NCBI GenBank assembly: GCA_914767715.1
Contig: OU612065.1
Span: forward strand, 29,326,001 to 29,390,000
Reading direction: 5' to 3'
Length of the DNA stretch: 64,000 nt
From: Membranipora membranacea
Lineage: Eukaryota; Bryozoa; Gymnolaemata; Cheilostomatida; Membraniporidae
Part shown: piece by piece, positions 36,401 to 48,100 of the stretch
Numbering within the stretch: the stretch's first letter is position 1
Layout of the letters: every line of letters starts with the position of its first letter
Program-made: the position numbers and the translations under genes
The notes under the pieces: model-generated
Told to the model about the DNA's origin: nothing
The model's input: the letters and a program-made list of their open reading frames with translations, nothing else
Database searches by the model: none

Positions 36401-39077
36401 CAACACAGTACAATTTGGACAGCAGTTTGTTGGGAAAGTAGCCAATCCAAAAGATACAGTATTATTCCATAAGAAGAGACAGGCCAGAGTAAGGGGTGAT
36501 ATACTTAATTTAGATGATGTGGAGGCACATGTATCAGAACAGAGCCATGAGACAATCGAGGAACTAGTCAACCTATATATGGGAACCGCAGCTGCCAAGT
36601 AAGTTGTAACCAGAGGCTCAGCGCAAAATAGCCTGTGGTTTCAAAATACACGTTACTGAACGTGGGCTAAGTGTCGACCAATATTATTAGGGATATTTAA
36701 ACATGACTATGTGGAATCAGGTAAAACTGAAATGGACCTACCTGCAAAATTGCAAATATGATTAGATATTGGTGACTTCACTGGGTCACTTGTGCGATCC
36801 AAACCTATTATCTTTAGGGCTATTCAAAGAGTGAGTAACTCCTATTTCAAATTGTTCATCACTAAACATATTTGATTTTCAGTGATACTGATACTTAATT
36901 ACTTTTGTTCTGATTGGTGTTATGAAAGCATTCAGATACTATCTGCATAACTAACATTGACATATGTACACCCTGCTGTAATCCTTTTATTTTGCTTATA
37001 TCTTAAATTTTTAGAGGCTCATTGAAAATGGAGGCCTTGAGTGAAAGAGGGATGGGGAAAGCCGTCGGTGATTTTGTGAAGAAGGATGATAATGATGCCA
37101 TCCTCAACATGGTCAAGTATCAGATCAAAGATCTCAATACTTCTATCAACGCTGTGAGTTTATATAACATTTCTCGTCTTTCAATGTTGTGGTGTGCCGA
37201 AAACATTGGTCATGTTCTTTGAAACAATTTTGTCCCATTGAGAAGGTTGAGTATGTGTAAATGGTACTGATTGTACCTCTGCTAAATTGTCTAGAATTTT
37301 GTTAATTTACATCCAAAGACAGAGTAATAGTGGTGCACTCAGTTCGCTTGTACGCTCCACCAACATGGCCCAGTATGCAGCCAGAATAGAACCCTTGCAT
37401 TTTAGGAGGCTGGCACTCTAACCCACTGAGCTATCTTCTACTCCTAAGGCCTCAGGCTTTGTGTTGTAGCAAGGTGTTGACAGAGATACTGATATACTTG
37501 ATGTGATCAAGAAAGTCAAAGAAGAAAAGAACAGGAAGAATCCAGTCGACCTTGACCTTGAGGTTAGTACACTCTCATATTCAGCCGACTCTTTGGTGCT
37601 ACTGTATATTTGATTTTAGATTTAGGCGCGGTTTTCGAAAACTGTGATTGTGAAATATTTTAGATTGTATGCTGAAAAGATAGTGTAGTATACAATGAAG
37701 TAAAAATACAATATTATTGCATTTTCTCAGCTTGTCTGTAGCTTTGTGTTATCTCATAGTAGTAAATACACTGATATGGTCACCTGTTGAGTGTTTTATC
37801 TGCCTCTTGTACTAACATACCCAGAGTTATTCTCTGACCTCTGTATGGTATCAGGGAGTTTGGGACCAAACTGTGTTGTTACACTTATACGTTACCCTGT
37901 TGCGTTTTTTCCGCGTCTTGTAGTATGCTCAGATGTTAGAAGTGAGTCAGAAGTCTCATACATACATCCCTCCAGATGAGGATGATCAGTCTGATGATGA
38001 TGTCACAGTATCTGAGCCCTTAAAGCCAGCCAGAGGTCGTGGGTCACGTGGAGGTCGCGGAAGCAGAGGAGGGCGTGGTAGTCGTGGAGGACGTGGCAGC
38101 CGTGGTGGGAGAGGCAGAGGTACATTAAAACTTTGGCCTGTTTCTAAATCTTTACGTTGTTAGCAGTTCTATTTTATCACAAACTGATTGAACACCAGTA
38201 ACAGCAGCAGTAAATTGTGAGAGGAAGTTGTCCCCTCTCATCCACTCCACAAGCTTGATTGTGTAAATTTTAGGTGTTTTCAAACCTCTTCTCAAGTTTG
38301 CAATTGAGAATATGTGATAACTAGATAATAATCAATAAATAATAATAATAAAACTCCCAATTTTAAAACATGTCTCTAAAATATTATTTACCATCACAAC
38401 TTTTGGTCTCAAGCTGCTAGGGCTACTAGATGAAATAATGGTCACTCATCTGTCTAGATAGATTAGATTAGATGCTCTTTTTGATGACCATATATCACTT
38501 TTTGAAGTTCAATTTCAGTGGAATAGTAGTCTACCCACACTGTTACCTCAAAATTTTGACTAGTCGTTAAGTGTTCACATATTACTGTTTATGATGAAGT
38601 ATATGTTTATTTTGTCAGGCTCCGCGAGCAGTAAGGCAGCGGCTCTGGCTGGTTTAACTGACAGTGATAGCGATGATGTCACAGTGGTGAGTGCCACGCC
38701 CCCTCCGGCAGGGCCTGTCAAAACTACGGCATCAAGTAAAAAACCTCCTATCAAAAGAAAAGGTACATAATGAGGAACTAATATTTAATACTATTTTCTG
38801 TTCGCAATATCAAGAAGATTTTTTTATGGATACTGAATTCATGAATTCCCTGCTCATTCCCTCTAATTTCACTCAAATCGACTTTTAAAAAGATCACTGC
38901 TGCATCAACAATTTAGCTGATATTCCTCCATGCTGACTAGTTTGATAAGAAATCATCCCAGCCCCAAGTTTTGTACTATCTGAAGTATGGATACATCTAT
39001 ATTTGACAGGAATCCTGGATGACAGCGATGATGAAGACGACTTTCTACCAGGGAAAAGAAGTTATAAGCGCCGATAA
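33402..39077 (+). CDS. MRE11: Double-strand-break repair nuclease MRE11
   Basis: Eleven exons, join(33402..33606, 33894..34118, 34505..34758, 35026..35194, 35696..35921, 36338..36598, 37015..37153, 37470..37562, 37924..38119, 38619..38762, 39010..39077), give 659 residues. MRE11 is the Mn-dependent nuclease of the MRE11-RAD50-NBS1 complex that processes DNA breaks in the nucleus. Phosphoesterase motifs are present: TDNHIGY (D31, H33), [12 protein letters not shown] (D71), HGNHDDP (N139, H140, D141) and WGHEHDC (H255, H257). [34 protein letters not shown] and LSERGMG are strongly conserved. Near residues 561-590 lies a GRGSRGG repeat, the Gly-Arg-rich motif methylated in other species. The acidic C-terminus ends KRSYKRR. 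Length is close to the vertebrate protein (about 700), the difference lying in the tail. Confidence 0.95.
34275..34475 (+). repeat. Dispersed repeat, copy 2 (MRE11 intron 2)
   Basis: Same orientation and block order as 19020-19205, with an added GCAAAGCATAAAACTGCCAG variant. It lies just upstream of the MRE11 exon 3 acceptor. Confidence 0.6.
35964..35995. repeat. 32-bp AGCCTGTC palindrome, near-perfect
   Basis: AGCCTGTCTTTACAAG immediately followed by CTTGTCAAGACAGGCT: one mismatch and no spacer. It is in MRE11 intron 5 and is the cleanest copy of the family. Confidence 0.75.
37340..37448 (-). mobile_element. tRNA-derived SINE in MRE11 intron 7
   Basis: On the minus strand GATAGCTCAGTGGGTTAGAG (A box) is followed by AAGGGTTCTATTCTGG (B box). 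It is related in layout to the SINE at 27404-27591. Its 5-prime end lies about 20 bp from the exon 8 acceptor. No clear target-site duplication seen. Confidence 0.6.
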
Positions 39078-39929
39078 TATCACTCCAAACCTGACTTCCA
39101 AACATGCCAAAGACAGTCAGAATAGTATTATCTTTAGAATTCATTTTGTGAAAATGTTATATTGTTACTAGAAAATATATTTCATACTATTGTATATAGG
39201 ATTTTCCATTTTACCAGATTTTTTTTATTATGTTGGAGGACTGTTATGGCTTTAAAATACAGAAGGAAATTTAACAGCGTTTTATATCTTTATGCACTGT
39301 AAGTCACTCTACCCCATCGTAAGTGGCTGAGAGCACTGGAATGCACTTCACAACCTGTGAAGGTGTATGAAATAGTCTTACCAATAGAGAAAGAACTCAA
39401 TCCATAAAGTAATATTTGCCTTCAAATTTACCTTCGTCGGCATAGTCTCCAGCACAAGCATCAAGCTGTGATTTGGAAAATTTGTTTCTCATAAGTCAGT
39501 TAAACGTTTCCAGGTCTGCACTAATTTTGGACACTGAACAGCTTTTGGCCTAGATGTTTGGGGGCCGGAGAAGCGAGCTGTTGGTTGGTAATTGGTTCTA
39601 CTGTTATGATAATAAATTTATTACTGATAACTTACCAAGACAGCCAGCAGTACATGAAGGTGGTGGAGAGGTGTCGATGGCCAAGCTATGCTTGTGTTAA
39701 TCTGGTTTTTAATAGGATTCCATGTGTTCAAATTCAATGTTGTGATTAATCTACACCCTAGGAGTTGCCTCATCGCACTGTTTTTGTAAGCCAATAAAAT
39801 AGTGCTTAGTTGGCAATTGTCCTCACAGCGACTGTTGTAGTTGCCATTTTTTCTATTGTTTCTCTCATTTTGTTTGCCTGTCAGCTGTGTTTTTGTCTTG
39901 GCAGCTCAAAAAGCACAAGGTTCTTTATA
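39078..39929. other. Intergenic MRE11-SELENOM
   Basis: Holds the MRE11 3-prime UTR and SELENOM promoter. An open frame continuing upstream of the SELENOM ATG to 39810 encodes a hydrophobic stretch but is best read as 5-prime leader. No other gene seen. Confidence 0.4.
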
Positions 39930-41499
39930 ATGAGAGTATTATCTGCTCTCTTGCTTGCTGCTGTATGCAGTATAGCATTCAGTGAAGAAGATGAGATCTT
40001 TGAGAGTGACCCCAAGGATGCCTACAAGGCCATTGTTGAGGTAAGTAAATCTAATTCATTCATCCATTTTTATCATTCATTGATTGTTGATTCAATGAAC
40101 TCCCTCTCAGAGGGAGTTCATTGGTTGATTGAATGAATGCACACATACACAAAGTGAATATTATTACCCAAAACAATGTTACTTCTCTTACTTGCCATAC
40201 ATGGAAGCTTAGTTAAGAAACATGGTCAAACTTAGTGACAGTAATTCCTGTGTAGGACAAAACACCGCCTGACATTGAAATCCAGATCAGAATAGATAGT
40301 CCATGGTACCAGCTTTGTTCTGAGATGAAATAATTACATTCCTTTCCGTCTACCAATGTTATGAATTCAGGCTTTTTATAAAAAATATGTTCAAAAAGGC
40401 ATGGAAATATGATACAACTTTTTCTCACCGATTGTCTATATATGTTTTGAATTTCTGTTTTAGAGTTGCTCCGGATGACAGCTCAACAAATACCCAGAGG
40501 TTCGAGATTTTATCAACAAAGATCTCCCTCTGTTGTATCCTTTATTTACTAGAAAACACTTTTATATATGGTGACTGGGTAGTAGCAATTTCTGGGCCCA
40601 CGCATTACAGCCGGTTCCCAAATTGTATTTGTAAGTACTCATCCAACTTCAGCACTTACATACAGGCCATGACATTATCGGAGGATTGCCTTAGTTATTT
40701 CTAAGGAAAACTGTTGGGGTGGATGTCAAACCTAATGGTCTTTGCTTGATTGATTTATTACATATCACAGACAATTGTTCATGTTGCAAAATTCGGTGTT
40801 AATACTGGCCATGAACAAAAATAGAAAAACAAGTCAGAACAAAGTTTAATCAAAATATCATTTAAAGTGTGTACAAGGTGGCGTAAAAAACTATCTCTGC
40901 CCCATACCCGTGGCCACCATTTAACATCCAAGCTCTGACCCACTTTACCATGTATATTAAGATCATTGTTCATTTCCTTCACTTGACAAACAGCCACAAT
41001 GCTGAGCGAGAGAACAAGCATGGAGCACCCCCAAATCTTATATTCTACAACTTGGAGGGTCATGAAATTGAGGTAAGTTTGATAAGGGAGAGGCGTGGTT
41101 TTGTCATTCGCCAACATTAAAACGTTTTAGAGACACGCCAGAGTTTAAAACACTTATTTGCAATCAAAACAACCTAAAATCATTAGACAAGATTGTGGTT
41201 TTAGGCCGAAAACCATAATCCAGTCATTAATTATAAATCCATGTGACTCTAATACTGTTATCAGCTAGTCCCCTATTATATTATATTTGTAGTAGGCCCA
41301 ACTATGGCTCATAATGTCAATACCGTCATAACACCCTCCTCCTTTCTTGTTGTTGTAGCGTATATTACTCTCTGGTAGATCTCGGGATGAATGCAATGAC
41401 TTTTTATTAAATAGAGGATTTTATAAGAAAACATCTCAGGGCGAGTCTGTACCCGATGAATATTTACAAGGTCCGTACAGATCCAGGGAAGAGCTTTAG
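39930..41499 (+). CDS. SELENOM: Selenoprotein M (ER thioredoxin-like selenoprotein), TGA = Sec
   Basis: Four exons, join(39930..40040, 40464..40534, 40994..41072, 41359..41499), give 133 residues when TGA at 40476-40478 is read as selenocysteine. Residues 1-18 are a signal peptide (MRVLSALLLAAVCS...). The redox site reads SCSG-Sec-QLN (Sec42), the C-x-x-U motif of SELENOM, and the following helix and HN..R..HGAPPNLIFYN segment fit the family's thioredoxin-like fold. RILLSGRSRDECNDFLL, then GFYKK and VP.EY, match the conserved C-terminal part. The last four residues REEL are a plausible ER-retention signal. SELENOM is an ER-lumen oxidoreductase linked to calcium homeostasis. Frame, phases (0, 2, 0) and homology all continue across the TGA. 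The donor of exon 2 (GTATCC) is weak. A SECIS element must lie downstream. Confidence 0.88.
40093..40123. repeat. Perfect 31-bp AATGAACTCCCTCT palindrome
   Basis: CAATGAACTCCCTCT and its inverse complement separated by one C, in SELENOM intron 1. It equals two termini of the TIR elements at 50.8-51.7 kb joined head to head. Confidence 0.7.
40476..40478 (+). promoter_or_regulatory. In-frame TGA decoded as selenocysteine
   Basis: The codon follows TGC TCC GGA (Cys-Ser-Gly) and precedes CAG CTC AAC. Family alignment places Sec exactly here. Reading the exon in the other open frame would lose all homology to the exons around it. Confidence 0.85.
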
Positions 41500-41635
41500 A
41501 CAAAGTTTATATACTCCAATGCTTTACTCATTATTTATTAAATTGACTAAAAAGTAGCTTATATTTTAGTGTCATAGTTGCTTTGTTCTTTTTTCATCCA
41601 TGATCTGTTAGGCATATTCTAGAATAGCCTGTCTC

Positions 41636-41721
41636 GACAAGCTTTGTTCAGTAGGTGGGGGGATGTTCAATTTGTTCCCACCCCAACCCCCACCACCAAA
41701 CAATGCTTGTCAAGACAGGCT
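41636..41721. mobile_element. AGCCTGTC element with internal stem
   Basis: An 86-bp unit: outer arms AGCCTGTCTCGACAAGC and GCTTGTCAAGACAGGCT, enclosing a C/G-rich stretch (GTGGGGGG / CCCACCCC) that can also pair. It sits in the SELENOM 3-prime flank or UTR. Confidence 0.65.
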
Positions 41722-41884
41722 AAGTCTAGAGATACTGCCATGTTGCTCAGCTTCATCAACCACTTTCGCTGATATGCCCTTATTTTTTATACGTTACATT
41801 ATATGCTCTACTTTTGCGTCCAGCTGAAAATACCAAACTTTGACAGATCATGACCTTAATTGTGAGCCTATGAAGTGTTCCACT

Positions 41885-41945
41885 GAAAGCATGACATTGC
41901 TGGTGCAACATGGATCCAATCCAAGTGAGGTCTTGATTGTCAAAA
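41885..41945 (+). promoter_or_regulatory. Weak SECIS candidate
   Basis: ATGAC at 41891, then 12 bases, AA, then TGAGG about 17 bases later: the spacing expected of the SECIS quartet and apical AA, but base pairing is poor, and it lies about 390 bp past the stop codon. Listed only as the best spot I could find by eye. Confidence 0.15.
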
Positions 41946-42197
41946 CATTTACGTATTTTTGGCAATTTTATAGCCAGCCATAATAGTGTAGTATTTTTCC
42001 ACCCATTACGCAACATAAAATTGTGATATGTGATACTATAATATATTAGGCAGGAATACTGACATCATAAAGACTAAGGCTTATCATCTCATAAAAGTCC
42101 CTGACTTAATCTGCTCCAAAAGAAATATGGAATATATACATATAAATCAAGGGGAGGCAATTAAATGTCTAAGTCTAACGAATTGATCAAACTCAAT

Positions 42198-45100
42198 CTA
42201 ATCGTCTCCATAATAGTCTAGATCTTTTTTGGATAAATCCTCGCTATCATGTTCAGAAGCTTCATGCTTCAGATAAGGCTCAATGTAGTTCCAATCTTCA
42301 GTGGTTGTGATCTTCTTTTTGTTCAGGAGCTCATTCAGTTTATCAAAAGTCTTTTCTAACAGACTAGTTTGTTTGTTGACAGCATCGATCAGTTGTTTGT
42401 TGAAAGTCTCTTGTTCCAGAGAATCATAATAGTCTGCGTCGCTCATGTGCCCTCTCTTCTCTGGCTCATAATCTTTATCCTTATTGCTGTGGTGTTGTCG
42501 CTTTCCCAACCAGTAAGGGGGTGCCTGCATTTGCTGCATAGGTGGATAGAAAGGGTAGGGCTTATATTGGTATCCGTAAGGCGGAAATGCCAACTGCTGA
42601 TTCCAAAGTGGTTGTTCCATAACAGGTCTGAAAAATGCCACGTTAAAATAACAAATTAGTCATGTATAACACTGTGGCAGGTGATAAACTACAAATTATG
42701 CTGGTAGCAACTATGATTCAGAATATCCAATTCATCAAACAAATTCCATCAAACGGTCAACTAGTGTAGTAAAACACATGATGGTGGCTGCTGTGAAAAA
42801 TTTTTCAATTGGTAATATGGAAAATTTCCGTGAGGTGTGGTAAAATTTGGTAATGTGATGGCTAGAATTTTGATGATTACATTGCTGTTGGCAAAATATA
42901 GGAGTCATCTTCCTTCAGACGAAGAGGGGATGATTGCGACATCCAAATGTATGCATGAACATGGAGATAACTATGCCCTTGTCTGTGCCGAATCGTATTG
43001 AAAATTAAATTATGACCTGTAGTTGTACCTTTGGAAACATGTTTGGCAATGAAAATCATATCAGCGACAGATTACATGAAATAATGATTAGTTGTCTACG
43101 ATCAATGATTGTCTTATTTTTAACTCACCTATGGTACGGATTTTGCGTAACTGCCATGGGTGCAGGTGTCTCCCCCTTTATAGCCTCATGAACCTGATGA
43201 TGATTCTCTGATTCTTCTAGACTGTGATGATCCTCAGGCTTAATTTGATCAGGGTCGTGACCTTCATGGTTGTCACTGTGACCTGTATCAACCAGCGGAA
43301 CCTCATGTTGTGTACCATGATTTGTCTTGGTGTCAACATGTACACCGTCCAAAGAACCTTTAATTAATTGCAAAAGAAATGAATATCTATGGAAGAAAGA
43401 TTATAAGTCCAAACCCAATTTTAAATGACAAGGTATTTGCGCTCTATGTATTAGATCAGTAGCCAGATTACCATAGGTTTATAAGATGTATTTCTCCGAA
43501 ACCAATCCTATACTCCAGATCTGTGAAGGCTCACGCGGAATTAGCATACAAGGCTAAGATTTAAAGACACTGTAAATTGGAACCTCAAGGGAAAGAAGAT
43601 CTCGATTAGCATTTGGCAGAGCTTAGCAGTCAGAGAGCTAGCTGGAGATCAATGATACACAGGACCCAGTCATCATAGCCATAGCCTGTCTTGCAAGCTT
43701 TGTTTGAACAGAGCTTATCAAGACAGGCTAGTCAGATCAGAGTAATTGCAGTCTTGGCATCTTTGACGTTGTATAAAACCATGTTTTAAAAATACTTCAT
43801 TAAATCAATCTGAAACCTTGGAGCCCAAAATTCCAAATGATCAATCAGCCAGTGATCAGGAAAGCCAAATAGCAAAAATAGTGCAGAATCCTTGGGACAA
43901 AGCTGAAAACAATGTATATTTCAGTTTTCCCACCATGTATTCCTGATTCATCAGCAGTTTCATGACCGTGGTCCTCACTGTCGTGGTGCTCATCTGATTT
44001 TTGGTGCTCCTGTTCGAAGTCTTCCACAGCTTCAACCTGGTCATGCTCAGCAAGATTGTGTATCGGCTTGGGGGCTAGAACCTCATCAAGCTGTCCTATA
44101 TCATAGAAAGGAACATACACAGTGGACCTGAAGGCGCCTTGAGAATCTTGGATTAGATTTTTGAATTGTAACAACAGGTTTACCGGTATAAATTATTTTG
44201 TAGTTAATTTGTGAGTTTTGATTCTAGTTAAAGCTCTTTTGGAGAAAAACGATAAGAATAACTTTTTTAAATGATTTTGAATTCACACATGGTAATAGAA
44301 TGGAATTTCTTGGCTAGCTCCTTACGATAAAACCAATGAATTTTTTGCCCTGCACGCTGTCTAGCTGTAATAAGGTTTCCACTATTACTTCTCACCGTGT
44401 TCAAAGCCAAAAACAATGAGTCTGACCTAGTCTGAGCCCCCAGACTTTTGCCCCCGCCCGACGGACCCCCCCCCCTCCCGGCGAAGTGTGCATAAGGTGG
44501 CATAAGTGTGATCTTTGATATGGGTATCTCGACAGCAATATCAAAATGAGTTCAGCACTGATTTCGCAGGGGAATCAGGTCAATCTAACACAATGTAATC
44601 AGGGACAGAAAATTGCAACATGGGATATTTTACAATATTCCAGATTGCATGCTATTTGTTGTTATTTTTTATGACACCTGCTAACGATGAGACCGTGGCT
44701 AGCTTTGTTAACAGTGACGAAATATCTCAGAAAAGTTGGAGACAGAAAAGTGTTTGTACTACCAAGATTTCTTACTGGTTAGATGTAAGGGATATCTTGT
44801 GTAGTCATTTCCGACACCGTGATCACAATCAATCTCGGGAGGCTTGTCTGATCTGGGTAACTTACTCGCCACTGTAAAATAACAACAACTCAGATTATTC
44901 ATTGAAGTTGTCGATATCAAACAGGTCAAACAGCCTGGATATTATATATATATATTATATATAAATTTATTTTATTTGATGTTTACAGATAACGGAGTAG
45001 TTAAATAGAAACTTGTTGACCCCTATGTATATATATATATATATATATAGGTAAACATCTTCATAGACTGATTCCTATTACCAAGAAAATTGACTTCAGT

Positions 45101-48100
45101 TTATAAAATAGATCCTATTATTACACAAACTGTTCTAGGTGGATGTTGGTATGTGAGCTAGTGCTTAAGCAGTGGACAAAGAAAATCTATATTTAAACCA
45201 TTGTTGGAAAAAGTGCAATTTTTTACCCCACTCCAATGGCGAGTCCAGCGTAATTAGGTCATATGAGATCTGCTACCCCATATAGTATAGTAAAGGACTG
45301 TCTACCCAAGGAGTTAGAGACTCTCTAACTCCTTGGTCTACCTACCCATATATTATAAAGCTGACAACTTACCCATATTGACTGCGTGTCCTGTTAGATC
45401 ATACTCACCATCCAGATTAAGTGAGATACACTGAAGCTGACTCTTACTCCCTGCAGGTAATCTGAGAAATACAGCAAACAAAATCTTCAATGTGAGATGA
45501 CTTGTGATGTTTGGTTATGATTTAAATAAGATATTGATGATATTGAAGAAAGGTGTTTTTGAAATTATTATTCCTATTTTTTCACATTTCTAGAATTCAC
45601 AGATCATTTGCTGGTTTATTTGACACATGAAACCACAAACCGCGGACCATAGATCGCGGATTATACTTACTCCCACATATAAGATTTCATCACGATTCTT
45701 GTAGGATTGCAAACTAGTCCATAATATGTTATCTCTGTGTTTGTTCTCCCTGGAAAGATATAAATGAGATCAACTGATGGAATAAGAATAAGAGATGAGG
45801 CGACATAGAATCAGGTCAGATATTATATCAATGGCAATAGCAAACTCTCGTCTCCCTATCTGACGACGACTGTATTAAGAAAATTTTAGTGAAAGAAATG
45901 GATGCTGTCCATATGTGAATACCACACTAAAAAAAATAGTGTCAGATGTCATTTATTATTTAAACTTGTCGGCAAAACTCAAAATTTCATTTTCACAAAA
46001 CGTTCTTCGGTATTATATCTATCAAGTGTGTAAAAGTTGTAAATATCAAGTGGAGACAATCACAATTGGTATCCTCTGAATACTTACAGAGCTAATAATT
46101 AGCATAGCCTATTTTCGACTTACAGAACGGATCATTCCCATGTGCTCCGTATGCTCTGTAGTATCTCTTCCTAAACTCTACCACCTTATCTGTACTCGCC
46201 AGCTTCCAGTCACCATGGAATCCTTCCGGGATCTCACCACATATCTTCACTAGGACAAATAAATCAATATATAATCTTGCTTGCCAATGCCTTATCAGAA
46301 ATGACAACCAGTGTCGGGATTGTAATCTGGATCATATGATTACAAGTCCGTACCCTTAACCGCTCCTGACTTGAACCAAGTAACCATATAAATGGGATGT
46401 ACAATTACTCTATGGGAAACAGATAAAGTAGGTAGAACTAGAAAGTTAAATGTGACGCAAAGGAAAGGCAGCTGTTGTCCTGATATCGGTTGGAAATTAA
46501 GTGGAATAAAATACACACAGGTGTGCAGAAGTTTATATTCAATACATGTATATATGCTTACTTGACATGTCTTTATTTGCCTGAACAACAGCATCACTTT
46601 TTGCAAGTAAGTCTACCCATGTTGGATTATCTACAAGAACAACATAGAACAGGTTCCACACAACAGAATATGGATCAAGTCTATCATTTCGTCTAGGACA
46701 GTACAGAAACATTGTATTCCAAGCCAGAGGCATTTTGAAGACCTGCGAGCAGGGGATGTTTTCTAGAATTTAAAAAAAAATTTGAATCAAAAACTTTTTA
46801 AAAATCATTTTTTCCTTCTTTCTTTGCTTGTTGAGCATTGAACTTCATCTGAATTGGTAAGCAACCTTGCGATCGTAAATTTTTTCTTTACATCAAATAT
46901 AGCTACATTACGCTCTTTTCACAGGCTCCCGATTATGTTTATGTATGTCACTCACCAGTGAGATGAAACATGTAGGCATGTCTGGTGTTTCCGTCACCCC
47001 AGTATTCACAATCCATCGTGTACTTCTTAGAAATTTTGCTATCTTGAGAAAAAAAATTCACCTCAGACATATTTTGGTTATTGCAAGGATTTTGGTACTT
47101 GGTTGTCGTAAAGAAAGATTGATCAAATTTGACAGTGGAATAATGAAATAGGACAACAAATAATGTTCATGAAAATAACTAGATTCAGTTGCTTCCCGTT
47201 TCGTGGTCAGCTGATGATCAAGGAGAACAACTCCAAATGCAAACAAAATTTATCTAGAATTTCAAGGAATTGTCAATAGCTTATTTTTCATATTGTTTAA
47301 TCATTACAACTTCATATTAGTTTTAGATGGAAATTTGAACAATACGTCTTTCTTTTATTTTATCTAGAAATTCACCAAGTACCAATCCGAGGAAATTATA
47401 CATTCTTTACTTGTAAACAAAGCATTAAATGACTGCATTGTATTAGTATCCTCTAAAAAGATGCACATCTGGATTTTCTGATGGTCCAGCTGAAGTTAAG
47501 CAGTAGAATTTAAGGATAGGACTCTCTACTCACACTCTCTAGTAACAAATCCCAGGACACCGTTGTCCTGATGTTTCAATCTGATACACATATACTCTCC
47601 GTTTCCTCTGCTCCTAGACTCGCTGATTACTGCCTTCAGCTGAACCATATCATCACTGCATTTGAGGTTATACCATTTAACTCTCACCCCTGCAGCGGCT
47701 TTCCCTATGTGGAAGATGAATATTTTACGGTTGGCAAACATGCAAGAAGGATCTTTCCAGTTGGAACAGAAATTTTATTCAAATTCAATTTTTGCTCTAA
47801 TTAAAGGATGATAGTGGCATGAGATACCAGGAAAAAAGTAAAAAGGTACAGAGGGGAACTATGTTTGCCTGAGTTAGAGGTACCATGGATTGTCAAACTG
47901 CACCCTATTTATTTGTGGATAGCTTTTGAGGATTTTATTGATCAGTTTGACCATAACTTTCAAACAATGTCCATCATTTAAACCCAACACTTTCTACTCC
48001 CAAATGCTACTTATCAAAAAGATACCCACACCTCAGTGTCTTATCCCGGAAGTCTACTGAAAAGACTGGGAACATAGTCTGAACTGAAAATTAGCCCAAA

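Larger units (their letters stand above)
41500..42197. other. Convergent 3-prime region SELENOM / secreted-protein gene
   Basis: Should contain the SELENOM 3-prime UTR with its SECIS and the 3-prime UTR of the minus-strand gene ending at 42198. Contains the AGCCTGTC element above. No additional coding exon. Confidence 0.4.

Noticed and set aside
39810-39929. Upstream in-frame start for SELENOM
   Set aside because: It would put a second hydrophobic stretch before a good signal peptide. The ATG at 39930 gives a normal SELENOM N-terminus.
40466-40556. Alternative frame of SELENOM exon 2 avoiding the TGA
   Set aside because: It needs a different acceptor and ends at a stop without homology, while the TGA frame gives the expected Sec motif and joins in phase to exons 3 and 4.
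46562-46740. Alternative acceptor (ctgctcgcag) for exon 5 of the secreted-protein gene
   Set aside because: It would break the reading phase with exon 4. The acceptor at 46763-46768 after a long pyrimidine tract keeps phase 1.
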